Assembly (NCBI RefSeq): GCF_006148925.1
Contig: NZ_VAWB01000002.1
Coordinates: 434,001-498,000 of the forward strand
DNA length: 64,000 nucleotides
Direction: 5' to 3'
Source of the DNA: Hyunsoonleella aestuarii
Lineage (GTDB): Bacteria; Bacteroidota; Bacteroidia; Flavobacteriales; Flavobacteriaceae
The notes under the pieces were generated by a model, which had not been told where the DNA came from, searched no databases, and worked only from the letters and a program-made list of their open reading frames with translations. Positions 28,199 through 36,756 of the stretch are shown here, one piece after another (the stretch's first letter is position 1; every line of letters starts with the position of its first letter). The position numbers and the translations under genes are program-made.

Positions 28199-28960
28199 TT
28201 GAAAATAACCTTTCTTGGTACTGGTACATCACAAGGTATTCCAATAATTGGAAGTAATCATCCAGTTTGTTTAAGTGATGATCCAAAAGATAAGAGGTTG
28301 CGTGTTTCTATTTTAGTAGAATGGGACAATTATACTTATGTTGTAGATTGTGGTCCTGATTTTAGATATCAAATGTTACGTGCAGAATGCTCTAGAATTG
28401 ATGGAGTTCTTTTTACTCATGAACATTCAGATCATGTTTTAGGATTAGATGATATAAGACCGTTTTATTTTAAGCAAGGTGATATTAATGTTTATGCTCA
28501 TAAACGTGTTATAAAAGCCTTAAAAAAGCGATTTAATTATATTTTCAAAACAAAGAATAAATACCCAGGAGCTCCTACGGTCATTACAAATCGTTTAAAG
28601 AACAAGCCGTTTGTAATAAGCGATTTAGAAGTGATTCCCATAAAGGGACTGCATGATAAGCTTCAAGTTTTTGGTTTTAGATTTAATGATTTTGCGTATT
28701 TAACTGATATGAAAACGGTTTCTGAAAAAGAAATCAACAAATTAAAAAACCTAAAAGCATTAGTAGTAAATGCATTGCGTATCACACCGCATCAATCGCA
28801 TTTTAACCTAGAGGAAGCGCTTTTATTTATAAAAAAGGTTAATCCTGAAAAAGCCTACTTGACACATATTAGTCACTTATTAGGTTTTCATGAAGAAGTG
28901 GAATCAAAATTGCCTGAAAATGTCTTTCTTGCCTACGACGGTTTACAATTAAAACTATAA
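28199..28960 (+). CDS. MBL-fold metallohydrolase, PhnP-like
   Basis: A 253-residue metallo-beta-lactamase-fold hydrolase. The N-terminus ITFLGTGTSQGIPIIGS and the metal-binding motif THEHSDHVLG (H74, H76, D78, H79) are typical of PhnP/cyclic-phosphodiesterase relatives. The start is a TTG: no in-frame ATG precedes the conserved beginning, and the TTG gives exactly the usual first residue. The substrate is unknown; a phosphodiester is likely by family. It is followed 7 bp later by a small envelope protein gene, probably in the same unit. Confidence 0.87.
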   Translation: MKITFLGTGTSQGIPIIGSNHPVCLSDDPKDKRLRVSILVEWDNYTYVVDCGPDFRYQMLRAECSRIDGVLFTHEHSDHVLGLDDIRPFYFKQGDINVYAHKRVIKALKKRFNYIFKTKNKYPGAPTVITNRLKNKPFVISDLEVIPIKGLHDKLQVFGFRFNDFAYLTDMKTVSEKEINKLKNLKALVVNALRITPHQSHFNLEEALLFIKKVNPEKAYLTHISHLLGFHEEVESKLPENVFLAYDGLQLKL

Positions 28961-28967
28961 AAATCAA

Positions 28968-29468
28968 ATGAAGCAACGCATATTTTTATACCTATTTATT
29001 TTTGCTAGTTTATTAGCACTATTTCAATATATCAATGCTAAACGCGTAATTGAAGAATTGAATAAAAAAAGTCAAAATTGTTCGAATGCATTAGTCACTT
29101 ATAAAGATTCTGTGGCATTTTTAAGTAACAAGATGTTAGAACTATCACATTTTAATTTAGAACGAAATGAAGATGCGCTTTCTTATTTTGAGAATGACGG
29201 TTATAAAACGGATGAACTCATTCCTTTTATTAAAGATGAACTTTATAAGTTAAATGAGATAAAAGGAGAGCATCCTATAGTTCCTTACGCAGCCAGTGAA
29301 GGAAGAAAAATGATGATTAATACCGTCAAAATGCTGAATCACAAATGGATTATAGCTGATTTTTCGGATGGCGAATATTGGGGTGAAGTTTTTCTAACTT
29401 ATGAAATAAATAAAGACAAAGAACTTCAGTTTAACTTGATTGAATCGTTTTTGTATCCTTTTTATTGA
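28968..29468 (+). CDS. Small membrane-anchored protein of unknown function
   Basis: A 166-residue protein with an N-terminal hydrophobic helix (residues about 4-22, IFLYLFIFASLLALFQY), a predicted short coiled coil (KRVIEELNKKSQN to about residue 55), and a soluble domain with KWIIADFSDGEYWGEVFLTYE near the C-terminus. It probably projects into the periplasm. It lies 7 bp after the MBL hydrolase gene and is likely cotranscribed. Its stop region overlaps by 7 bp the 3' end of the convergent lipoprotein gene. I do not recognise the family. Confidence 0.65.
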   Translation: MKQRIFLYLFIFASLLALFQYINAKRVIEELNKKSQNCSNALVTYKDSVAFLSNKMLELSHFNLERNEDALSYFENDGYKTDELIPFIKDELYKLNEIKGEHPIVPYAASEGRKMMINTVKMLNHKWIIADFSDGEYWGEVFLTYEINKDKELQFNLIESFLYPFY

Positions 29469-29833
29469 TTGAGTCTGTAGGCTGTGCCTTTTTGTTTTTT
29501 TGTTTCTCCTACATAAGAATACTCAAACGTATATGAAGAATCTGTTGTAGTTAAAATTTTTAGGTGTACATCCTTTTGTTCAGCTCTATTTTTTGGGTTG
29601 ATAGTTTTAAAAATGACCTCACAATCGTTTATCCACCTTAGTTTAGAGGAATCTATTTTGCTATTGTAAGTTTCAACTTGTGTGGTTTTAAATCGCTCAA
29701 ATTGTGATTTATAAGTGACGTCATCAATTATTACTTCGCTGTAAAATGTGCCTGTTTTATAATCAGTACAATTTCTTTCAATATTATAACAGCTTGTCAA
29801 ACATATAAGCATAATCAATCCAAAAAGGCGCAT
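29462..29833 (-). CDS. Small lipoprotein of unknown function
   Basis: A 123-residue protein from the ATG at 29833 (an in-frame TTG at 29851 is possible but less likely). The N-terminus has a lipoprotein signal with lipobox LTSC. The mature part is about 105 residues of beta-rich sequence containing CTDYKTGTFYSE and ending YVGETKKQKGTAYRLNQ. Similar proteins in flavobacteria sometimes carry an implausible topoisomerase name. It probably attaches to a periplasmic membrane face. It lies directly downstream of the XRE gene on the same strand, 36 bp away. Confidence 0.7.
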   Translation of the reverse strand: MRLFGLIMLICLTSCYNIERNCTDYKTGTFYSEVIIDDVTYKSQFERFKTTQVETYNSKIDSSKLRWINDCEVIFKTINPKNRAEQKDVHLKILTTTDSSYTFEYSYVGETKKQKGTAYRLNQ

Positions 29834-29869
29834 AGAATAGTTTTTAGGCAAAGTTAAGTAAGTTTCCTA

Positions 29870-30232
29870 TTAATTCTGAAAGCTTTTAAAACTGCCGTCG
29901 GAATAAAAAATCACGATTCGTTCAATAGCCTTATCGTCTTTATCTGGAAATCCAGTTTTCTCTGTACTATCTTCTTTGGCATTTTCAACGATATTTGAAG
30001 TTACTGTGGAAGGGAATGTGCCTTTACCATTTAAAAGCCAATAAAGTTCTACTTCTGGAAAAGAGGCTAGGACCTTTAAAACAAATTCCAAACTTGGTTT
30101 GTTTCTACCTGATAGTATGTGCGAAATACCTGAGCGCTGTACTCCAATTTTTTCGGCGAAAGAGGAAGCAGATTCTCCGTGATAATCTATCACTTTTTGT
30201 AGTCTTTTCGAAAAAGCCTCGTTGTTTATCAT
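29870..30232 (-). CDS. XRE-family HTH transcriptional regulator
   Basis: A 120-residue regulator with an N-terminal helix-turn-helix (SSFAEKIGVQRSGISHILSGRNKPSLEFV, residues about 23-52) and a hydrophobic-acidic middle (ELYWLLNGKGTF). The C-terminal third is short and without a recognised sensor domain. It is divergent from the M14 peptidase gene, and the 280-bp region between them holds three related palindromes next to the peptidase promoter and a separate palindrome next to its own start. Autoregulation and control of the divergent gene are likely. A short lipoprotein gene follows on the same strand. Confidence 0.88.
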   Translation of the reverse strand: MINNEAFSKRLQKVIDYHGESASSFAEKIGVQRSGISHILSGRNKPSLEFVLKVLASFPEVELYWLLNGKGTFPSTVTSNIVENAKEDSTEKTGFPDKDDKAIERIVIFYSDGSFKSFQN

Positions 30233-30249
30233 TGTAAATTAGTATCAAA

Positions 30250-30271
30250 ATCGATTCGATATACAAATGTA
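30250..30271 (-). promoter_or_regulatory. Candidate promoter and operator of the XRE gene
   Basis: On the minus strand TACATTTG (complement of 30264-30271) matches TAnnTTTG. Next to it, 30250-30260 reads ATCGATTCGAT, an imperfect palindrome (ATCGA-T-TCGAT) between promoter and start codon, where an autorepressor could bind. Confidence 0.4.
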
Positions 30272-30426
30272 ACAATATGAACCTAAAATGACTATTCAAA
30301 TCTGATAATTTGTTTATTATTAATAAATAAACACTTTATTTAAAAGTAATTAATATATTGAATAGCAATCATTTATTAATTAAATAATGAATTTAATATA
30401 TTTTTAATTTGATAATATGATTATGT

Positions 30427-30500
30427 GTTTATAATTGTAAACAATTTAATATAAATAAATGTTCACAATTGTAACACAGTAAATGTTTACTTTTGTAAAT
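30427..30500 (+). promoter_or_regulatory. Triple palindromic operator overlapping the M14 peptidase promoter
   Basis: Three related sites: GTTTATAATTGTAAAC (30427-30442), GTTCACAATTGTAAC (30461-30475) and GTTTACTTTTGTAAAT (30485-30500), all variants of GTTTAyAATTGTAAAC. The third contains TACTTTTG (30488-30495), a TAnnTTTG promoter element, and TTG at 30469-30471 lies 16 bp before it. A factor bound here would cover the promoter. The divergent XRE protein is the obvious candidate. Confidence 0.55.
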
Positions 30501-30512
30501 TAAATCTTTTAG

Positions 30513-31658
30513 ATGGATATTGAGTTAATAAAAGAATTGTATTTAAAGAACAAAGAAGAAAGCTTGTTTCATAGGTATATTACTAACGATCACGTAAGTC
30601 CTTTACTTCAAAAGCGCAAAGGAGGCATTGATGTAAATACAATTGGTAAATCAGTTTTCGGTGAGCCGATTTATGGATTTAAAATTGGGAATGGTAATAA
30701 AAGAATTTTAATGTGGTCTCAAATGCATGGAAATGAATCTACCACAACAAAAGCCTTATTCGATCTTATAAATACGTTTCTTGATAGCACTTCTGATGTT
30801 GATTACATATTAAGTTCATGCACTATATATATAATCCCTATACTTAACCCGGATGGTGCTCGTGCCTATACTAGAATTAATGCCAATGAAATTGATTTAA
30901 ATAGAGATGCACAAAATTTAACACAGCCAGAAAGTAGAGTGTTGCGTAAAGTTTTTGAAGATTTTAACCCTCATTTTTGTTATAACTTACATGGACAACG
31001 AACCATTTTTAGTGCTGGTAAGACGTCGAATTCGGCTACTGTTTCGTTTTTAGCTCCGGCTCAAGATGAAATTTGTACTATAACACCTAATAGGAAAGTA
31101 GCCATGGAAGTTATTAGTGTTATGAATAAATCGCTCCAAAAAGTTATTCCACAGCAAATAGGCGTTTATGATGATGCTTTTAATATTAATTGTGTTGGGG
31201 ATACGTTTCAAAGTCAAAATGTGCCTACCATACTGTTTGAAGCTGGTCATTCTAAAGATGACTATGCTAGAGATAAAACACGTGAATTAATATATTTGTC
31301 TTATTTAGTTTCATTAGATTACATCTCAAGGAATAGCATAAATGGACTTCATTATAAAGATTACTTTGATATTCCTGAAAACGACAAATGTTTTTTAGAT
31401 GTTATTATTAGAAATGCTAAAGTTGAAGGTGATAACGTAGATATTGGAATTCAATTCCAAGAAAACTTAGTTGATAACCGAGTTACATTTTTACCAAGAG
31501 TTGAAAAAATTGAAAATCTTAATGAGCTTTATGGCCATTTAGAGATAGAGGCAAGTGGTTGTGAGGTGTTAGCGCATGATGGTAAAACCTTAAAAATCGG
31601 TTACGAAAACGTTTGCGTAATATTGAATAATGAAAAAATATTGCTTTTATCGAAATAA
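30513..31658 (+). CDS. M14 family zinc carboxypeptidase-like protein
   Basis: A 381-residue protein with the M14 metal site HGNE (H72, E75) and the third ligand H160 in YNLHGQR. The substrate arginine-type motif NRDAQ is at 130-134, and a catalytic glutamate candidate is E243 in LFEAGHSKDD. There is no signal peptide, so it is probably cytoplasmic. The motifs resemble the succinylglutamate-desuccinylase-like or peptidoglycan-peptide carboxypeptidase branches of M14, and the substrate cannot be told. Its promoter overlaps a three-site operator next to a divergent XRE regulator gene, so it is probably repressed under some conditions. Confidence 0.85.
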   Translation: MDIELIKELYLKNKEESLFHRYITNDHVSPLLQKRKGGIDVNTIGKSVFGEPIYGFKIGNGNKRILMWSQMHGNESTTTKALFDLINTFLDSTSDVDYILSSCTIYIIPILNPDGARAYTRINANEIDLNRDAQNLTQPESRVLRKVFEDFNPHFCYNLHGQRTIFSAGKTSNSATVSFLAPAQDEICTITPNRKVAMEVISVMNKSLQKVIPQQIGVYDDAFNINCVGDTFQSQNVPTILFEAGHSKDDYARDKTRELIYLSYLVSLDYISRNSINGLHYKDYFDIPENDKCFLDVIIRNAKVEGDNVDIGIQFQENLVDNRVTFLPRVEKIENLNELYGHLEIEASGCEVLAHDGKTLKIGYENVCVILNNEKILLLSK

Positions 31659-31670
31659 AACATAGTATTT

Positions 31671-31704
31671 TTGCTGAATTTTTAATAAAAATGTATTAAT
31701 TTTG
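31671..31704 (+). promoter_or_regulatory. Promoter of the Lrp-family regulator gene
   Basis: TTG at 31671-31673, a 23-bp spacer and TAATTTTG at 31697-31704 fit the flavobacterial consensus. The start codon is 25 bases downstream. Confidence 0.5.
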
Positions 31705-31728
31705 ACTCATATTTAAGAATAGTTAATT

Positions 31729-32211
31729 ATGGGGAAAATTAAATTAGACGAAATTGATCATCAAATTCTTGACATGTTAATTGATAACACAAGAATTCCG
31801 TTTACTGATATTGCTAAAAAATTATTGATATCCGCAGGTACAGTTCATGTTCGTGTTAAGAAAATGGAAGAAGCCGGGATTATTAGAGGTTCTTCGTTAA
31901 CACTGGATTACAAGAAATTAGGATATTCTTTTATTGCATACGTTGGGGTTTACTTAAATAATACTTCACAAACTAAATTTGTTCTTGAACGTATAAATGA
32001 AATTGCTTTTGTTACCGTTGCTCATATTACGACTGGCAAATTTAATATCTTTTGTAAGATTAGAGCAAGAAGTACAGAGCACGCTAAAGAAGTAATCTTT
32101 AGATTAGATGATATTGAAGGGGTTTACAGAACCGAAACAATGATTTCTCTTGAGGAAAGTATTAATGATAAGAAACGTTTAATGCACTCCATTTTTAATG
32201 AGATGAATTAA
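31729..32211 (+). CDS. Lrp/AsnC family transcriptional regulator
   Basis: A 160-residue regulator with an N-terminal winged helix-turn-helix (residues about 7-55; FTDIAKKLLISAGTVHVRVKKMEEAGIIRG) and a C-terminal RAM/ACT-like ligand domain with FIAYVGVYL and VAHITTGKFNIFCKI. The family senses amino acids or related effectors and binds DNA as octamers or dimers. The length is typical. It is monocistronic: its own promoter is upstream and a strong terminator follows. The regulated genes are not evident; proline and alanine catabolism genes lie a few kilobases away, but that is only proximity. Confidence 0.92.
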   Translation: MGKIKLDEIDHQILDMLIDNTRIPFTDIAKKLLISAGTVHVRVKKMEEAGIIRGSSLTLDYKKLGYSFIAYVGVYLNNTSQTKFVLERINEIAFVTVAHITTGKFNIFCKIRARSTEHAKEVIFRLDDIEGVYRTETMISLEESINDKKRLMHSIFNEMN

Positions 32212-32235
32212 AGAAAATGTATATATTGAATTTAC

Positions 32236-32262
32236 AAAAGCTCTTTTTAAAAAAGAGCTTTT
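32236..32262. terminator. Bidirectional terminator
   Basis: AAAAGCTCTTTTT (32236-32248) and AAAAAAGAGCTTTT (32249-32262) form a tight hairpin ending in a run of eight T. It lies between the convergent Lrp gene and the small gene at 32269-32550. Confidence 0.8.
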
Positions 32263-32268
32263 TTTTGC

Positions 32269-32550
32269 TTAATTATCAAGATCGTCATCTTTTTCAACAA
32301 TCACATTGCCTAAATCATTTACAGTAAAATTATCACTATCAAAATTAGCCATGGTATAATGAAGTTTGCTGTGAACCTTAACTAAGTAAATGGTGTCTTC
32401 TGTTTTAACCTCTACAGCTTCAATGGTTTGATTATGATGATCATCAAAAGTAATGATATCGTCATCTCCGTAACCGTCAGGGAACTTTTCCGTTAGTCGG
32501 GTTAGGAGTTCTGGTGTAAGCTTTTTATAATCAACTATAATTCTTTTCAT
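32269..32550 (-). CDS. Small acidic protein of unknown function
   Basis: A 93-residue soluble protein, acidic (FPDGYGDDDIITFDD near residue 24 and a C-terminal EKDDDLDN), with no signal peptide or membrane helix. The pattern of beta-strands and conserved-looking aspartates suggests a small structured domain. Similar proteins in flavobacteria are sometimes named as a primase without evidence. It is 74 bp downstream of aroB on the same strand and might be cotranscribed with it. Function unknown. Confidence 0.7.
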   Translation of the reverse strand: MKRIIVDYKKLTPELLTRLTEKFPDGYGDDDIITFDDHHNQTIEAVEVKTEDTIYLVKVHSKLHYTMANFDSDNFTVNDLGNVIVEKDDDLDN

Positions 32551-32624
32551 ATCAAACCTTAAAATATGATATAAGTGAACTCAAATCGAGTTTTATAAAG
32601 TTACAAAAAAAATAAATTGAGTAA

Positions 32625-33692
32625 TTAAGAATTGTAAAATTTAAAAGCGTCTATAATAATATTATCATCGACTAGGCAATCAATTTTAGGTTTCCCTATC
32701 GCTTCTAAAAGGACAAAATTTATATTACCATGTTCGTTCTTCTTATCGTACTTAAGTAGCTCGATAATATCGGCATACTCACTTTCAAGAATTTCAACAT
32801 GACCATAAAAGCCTTTAAATAATATTTTGATTTCATTATTAACTGCTTCTGGAAAGCCTGTTAGTTTTGTAGATATGTAAGATGCGAGAACCATACCTAT
32901 TGCAATAGCTTCCCCATGTAATAAATCAATTTTATCTGGTTTACTTAAAAAGTATGACTCGATTGCATGACCTAAAGTGTGACCATAGTTAAGAGTTTTT
33001 CTCAAATTTTGCTCGAAAGGGTCTATATCAACTACATGTTTCTTTATGAGAATTGACTCATAAATTAATTGATCTAAATCTTTAAGATTTAAACTTTTTA
33101 AGTCCTTGAATTTATTCCAATAATTTTCATCACTAATTAAACCATGTTTAAGCATTTCAGCTAAACCAGATCGCATTTGGCTTTTAGGAAGTGTATCTAA
33201 ATAATTTGTGTCAATAATTATAATATCTGGAGCACTGATAACTCCTATTTGGTTTTTTAAATGACCCAAATCTACACCTGTTTTCCCACCAACAGAAGCG
33301 TCGACCATAGATAATAAAGTCGTTGGAATGTTTAAATAAGAAATACCACGTTTAAAAGTACAAGCTGCAAAACCACCTAAATCTGTAACAACACCACCAC
33401 CAACATTTATCATCAAGCTTTTTCTATCAGCGTCTAAATCCGAAAGAGCATTCCAAACTCCTACACAAGTGTCAATTGTTTTATGAATTTCTCCTGCTTC
33501 AATCTCAATAATTTCAATGGATAAATCTGTTTCTAATCGTTCTAAAAAATTAGCTAAACAATAGGTGTGCGTGTTAGTATCAACTAGAACAAAAATTTTA
33601 GAAAAATTACCCCCATTTACATACTTATTTAGTAGCGCGTAAGACGGTTCGTTAAAATGAATTATAGAGTCACTTGCTTGAATAGAATCCAT
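32625..33692 (-). CDS. aroB: 3-Dehydroquinate synthase
   Basis: A 355-residue enzyme for the second step of the shikimate pathway, converting DAHP to 3-dehydroquinate with NAD and a metal ion. Family motifs are clear: the NAD-binding GGGVVTDLGGFAA, the substrate and metal region IPTTLLSMVDASVGGKTGVD, and NYGHTLGHAIES with a metal-binding histidine. Length and motif order are normal. It is divergent from the proline dehydrogenase gene. The rest of the shikimate pathway is not in this window. Confidence 0.95.
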   Translation of the reverse strand: MDSIQASDSIIHFNEPSYALLNKYVNGGNFSKIFVLVDTNTHTYCLANFLERLETDLSIEIIEIEAGEIHKTIDTCVGVWNALSDLDADRKSLMINVGGGVVTDLGGFAACTFKRGISYLNIPTTLLSMVDASVGGKTGVDLGHLKNQIGVISAPDIIIIDTNYLDTLPKSQMRSGLAEMLKHGLISDENYWNKFKDLKSLNLKDLDQLIYESILIKKHVVDIDPFEQNLRKTLNYGHTLGHAIESYFLSKPDKIDLLHGEAIAIGMVLASYISTKLTGFPEAVNNEIKILFKGFYGHVEILESEYADIIELLKYDKKNEHGNINFVLLEAIGKPKIDCLVDDNIIIDAFKFYNS

Positions 33693-33759
33693 AAAATAAT
33701 ACTTTTTTGAGGCTGTGAAATTAAGGAGTTTTTATATAAAATTATAACCATGTGATAAT

Positions 33760-33767
33760 TATCTTTG
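33760..33767 (+). promoter_or_regulatory. Candidate -7 promoter element of the proline dehydrogenase gene
   Basis: TATCTTTG matches TAnnTTTG, 18 bases before the ATG at 33786. A TTG inside this element would be an in-frame start but would place translation inside the promoter, so I reject that start. Confidence 0.5.
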
Positions 33768-33785
33768 TACAAATTACATATTTCA

Positions 33786-34967
33786 ATGATTACTAATCCA
33801 ATTTTTGATAATACTGAAATAGCTTTCGCTTTAAAAAATGATTCTGAGTTAGAGCGTGCTTATTTTTTGTTTAAAATGATATCCATTCAGCCCTTAGTTA
33901 GGATTGGTACGGCAGCGACAAATTTTGCAATTAAAGCTAATTTGCCAATTGAAGGTTTAATTAGATCGACGGTGTTCGATCATTTTTGTGGCGGTGTAAA
34001 TGAAGAGGATTGTATTCCTGTAATTGATAAAATGTTCAATAAAGGAGTTAGTTCTGTTTTAGATTACTCTGTTGAAGGTAAAGAAAATGAAGCTGAGTTT
34101 GACTCTGCGATGCATACAATTTTAAAAATAATTGATTTTGCAAAACAACGAGATGCCATTCCCATTGCCGTTTTTAAGCCAACTGGTTTTGGTCGTTTTT
34201 CTCTTTATGAAAAAGTAAGTAAGGGAGAGGGATTAAATAAAAATGAAACTATTGAGTGGAATAATGTAATAACTAGGTTCGATACTGTTTGCGAAAGAGC
34301 CAAAAAGAACGATGTCGCAGTTTTAATAGATGCAGAAGAAAGTTGGATGCAAGATGCAGCTGATGATCTAGTAACTAAAATGATGCAAAAGTACAACACT
34401 GAGAAACCTATTGTATATAATACATTACAGATGTATCGACACGATCGATTAGCTTTTTTAAGACAACAACACGCTTTAGCAAAAAATGGTGGCTATTATT
34501 TAGGATATAAATTGGTGCGAGGTGCTTACATGGAAAAAGAGAATGACCGTGCAGAATTGAAAAATTATGTTTCTCCAATTTGTGTTAATAAAACAGCAAC
34601 TGATATTAATTTTGATTCAGCAACCACGTATATGTTAAATAACTTAAATGATATGTCTATGTTTGCTGGCACTCATAATGAGGATAGTTCATATCTCATA
34701 ATGAAGTTAATGAGAGAGAAAGGGATTGAAAATAGTGATAAACGGGTTTGGTTTGGACAATTGTATGGTATGAGTGATCATATAAGTTTTAATTTAGCAA
34801 ATGAAGGCTATAACGTGGCTAAATATATTCCATTTGGCCCAGTTAAGGATGTGATGCCTTATTTGATAAGACGTGCAGAAGAAAACACCTCTGTCGCTGG
34901 ACAAACAGGGCGAGAATTAAGTCTTTTAAGCAAAGAACGTAAGCGCAGAAAATTAGCAGAAAATTAG
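33786..34967 (+). CDS. Proline dehydrogenase
   Basis: A 393-residue FAD enzyme oxidising L-proline to pyrroline-5-carboxylate, delivering electrons to the respiratory chain. The beta/alpha-barrel motifs characteristic of the family are present: YNTLQMYRHDRLAFL, YKLVRGAYMEKE and the C-terminal YLIRRAEENTSVAGQ. It is a monofunctional enzyme with no P5C dehydrogenase domain attached. I start it at the ATG 33786 because the in-frame TTG upstream lies in a promoter element. The last bases overlap the convergent gene at 34964, sharing the stop region TTAG. Confidence 0.93.
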   Translation: MITNPIFDNTEIAFALKNDSELERAYFLFKMISIQPLVRIGTAATNFAIKANLPIEGLIRSTVFDHFCGGVNEEDCIPVIDKMFNKGVSSVLDYSVEGKENEAEFDSAMHTILKIIDFAKQRDAIPIAVFKPTGFGRFSLYEKVSKGEGLNKNETIEWNNVITRFDTVCERAKKNDVAVLIDAEESWMQDAADDLVTKMMQKYNTEKPIVYNTLQMYRHDRLAFLRQQHALAKNGGYYLGYKLVRGAYMEKENDRAELKNYVSPICVNKTATDINFDSATTYMLNNLNDMSMFAGTHNEDSSYLIMKLMREKGIENSDKRVWFGQLYGMSDHISFNLANEGYNVAKYIPFGPVKDVMPYLIRRAEENTSVAGQTGRELSLLSKERKRRKLAEN

Positions 34968-35317
34968 AACTTAGTCAGTTTTATAATAGTTGCAATACTA
35001 TCACAGTTTTCTACTGAAATTGAAGTTTCGTTGTCATCATAAACACCCTCAATAAGATATATACTACAAGGTTCTTTTCTGGTATCGCTGCCAGAGAAAT
35101 TAATATTGCCTTTTTTTAATAAATGCTGAACAATTGTAGAATCAACATTTTCAACATTATCACTGAAAATTATTTTTTTGGTGTTTATGTTTTTTAGAAC
35201 TCTTGCTTCGGGGCCATAGCTACAAGATGTTTTTTTTCCATTTAAAAAGAAAGCCAAAATAATTAAACCAAGAGAGAAACCTCCAAGATAATAACCAATT
35301 CGTTGAATTAATTTCAT
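34964..35317 (-). CDS. Membrane-anchored protein of unknown function (DUF4258-like)
   Basis: A 117-residue protein with one N-terminal hydrophobic helix (residues about 8-26) followed by a small soluble domain containing KKTSCSYGPEARVLKNI and further cysteines (C29, C31 of the SCSY motif region). It is on the same strand as, and 37 bp downstream of, the alanine dehydrogenase gene, so they are probably one unit. DUF4258-like proteins beside this gene are familiar to me in flavobacteria, but this identification is tentative. Its stop codon overlaps that of proline dehydrogenase. Confidence 0.6.
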   Translation of the reverse strand: MKLIQRIGYYLGGFSLGLIILAFFLNGKKTSCSYGPEARVLKNINTKKIIFSDNVENVDSTIVQHLLKKGNINFSGSDTRKEPCSIYLIEGVYDDNETSISVENCDSIATIIKLTKF

Positions 35318-35354
35318 TTATGCACTTTAAAGTAAATCCAGAAAATTTGTAGAC

Positions 35355-36554
35355 TTAAAATATTAGAAGATTAACATCACTATATTTTAAATCGAACCAT
35401 TCACCAACAGATTTACTAGTTAAAATTCCGTGGTAAAAGTACAACCCATTTTTTAATCCTTTGTCAAATCGAAGCGAATTTTCTAAACCACCATCTTCAG
35501 CAATTTTTAGCAGATAAGGCGTGAATATATTACTTATTGAAACTGAAGCGGTTCGCGGGTATCTCGCTGGAATATTAGGAACACAGTAGTGTATAACACC
35601 ATGTTTCAAAAACGTTGGTTTTTTGTGTGTTGTTACCTCACTTGTTTCAAAACAACCGCCCATATCAATACTAACATCAATGATGACGGCTCTTTTTTTC
35701 ATTTGTTCAACCATACCTTCAGAAACTACTATAGGAGATCTATTAGTGCCACGCAAAGCACCAATGACTACATCACAACGTTTAAGTGCTTTGGTTAAAT
35801 TTTTTGGTTGTAGGGTAGAGGTGTATAGCGGTCTGCCTACATTTTTCTGAATTCGTCTCAGTTTCGTTACCGAATTATCAAAAACCTTAATATTTGCACC
35901 TAGGCCAATGCTACTTCTGGCAGCAAACTGACCAACCGTTCCAGCTCCCAATATAACCACTTCAAGTGGGGGTACTCCGCTAATATTACCAAACATAAGA
36001 CCATTTCCATCCTTGCCATTCGATAAAAGTTCTGATGCGATTAGTACAGAAGCGGTTCCTGCTATTTCACTTAAAGAACGCACGGCTGGATAAGTTCCAT
36101 CCTCGTCTCGAATAAACTCAAATGCAAGCGCAGTAACTCTTTTAGAAGCAAGCGCTTCAAAATACTTTTTACTCTGCGTTTTTAACTGTAATGCTGAAAT
36201 GAGGATTGCTTGAGGATTAATAAGTTTAATTTGCTCTAAACTTGGAGGTTCAACTTTTAGAATCATTGGACAAGCAAATACTTTCGCGGTATCTTTTGTT
36301 ATTTCGGCACCTGCTTCACTATAATCTTTATCACTAAAACTAGCGCCATTTCCAGCTCCAGATTCTAATAAAACCCTATGGCCATTATTAACCAAATCTG
36401 ATACAGCATCTGGCGTTAAGCAAATACGCCTTTCTTGATAATCTGTCTCTTTAGGGATTCCAATAAACAGTTCTCCTTTATTCTTAAATATTTCTAATTT
36501 TTCCTCTTGGGGTAGCAATTGTTGCTTTGTAAAAGGAGATAACGATTCAGACAT
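35355..36554 (-). CDS. ald: Alanine dehydrogenase / NAD(P) transhydrogenase alpha-like protein
   Basis: A 399-residue NAD-dependent enzyme of the AlaDH/PNT family. The N-terminal signature is GIPKETDYQERRICLTP, the NAD-binding loop GAGTVG is at residues 203-208, the substrate lysine is in ILKVEPP (K100), and DVSIDMGGCFETS matches the aspartate region near the active site. It reversibly deaminates L-alanine to pyruvate and ammonia. A stretch of about 28 extra residues at the N-terminus is common in this family in flavobacteria. It is cotranscribed with the small gene downstream. It could instead be a transhydrogenase alpha subunit, but no beta subunit gene is nearby. Confidence 0.9.
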   Translation of the reverse strand: MSESLSPFTKQQLLPQEEKLEIFKNKGELFIGIPKETDYQERRICLTPDAVSDLVNNGHRVLLESGAGNGASFSDKDYSEAGAEITKDTAKVFACPMILKVEPPSLEQIKLINPQAILISALQLKTQSKKYFEALASKRVTALAFEFIRDEDGTYPAVRSLSEIAGTASVLIASELLSNGKDGNGLMFGNISGVPPLEVVILGAGTVGQFAARSSIGLGANIKVFDNSVTKLRRIQKNVGRPLYTSTLQPKNLTKALKRCDVVIGALRGTNRSPIVVSEGMVEQMKKRAVIIDVSIDMGGCFETSEVTTHKKPTFLKHGVIHYCVPNIPARYPRTASVSISNIFTPYLLKIAEDGGLENSLRFDKGLKNGLYFYHGILTSKSVGEWFDLKYSDVNLLIF

Positions 36555-36664
36555 AACTTTGGTTAGTTAAAGAAATATGAAATTACAAATAAAATATTTA
36601 AAGTTAGAATTTAGCCGGAAATAAATCAAGATAATATCTAAGATAAAAGTGTCTTTTACTATGG

Positions 36665-36672
36665 TAATTTTG
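36665..36672 (+). promoter_or_regulatory. Candidate -7 promoter element of the outer-membrane receptor gene
   Basis: TAATTTTG matches TAnnTTTG and lies 84 bases before the ATG at 36757. No -33 TTG at the normal spacing. Confidence 0.35.
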
Positions 36673-36756
36673 TAAGAATTTAATTAAAAACTATTATGGC
36701 TTTACCTCATAGCTTTTTGAATTAATTATTTTATGTTTGTAATGATGACTTATAAT

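Noticed and set aside
33765-33785. TTG start for proline dehydrogenase
   Set aside because: It lies within the TATCTTTG promoter element, so the transcript would start at or after it. ATG 33786 is preferred.
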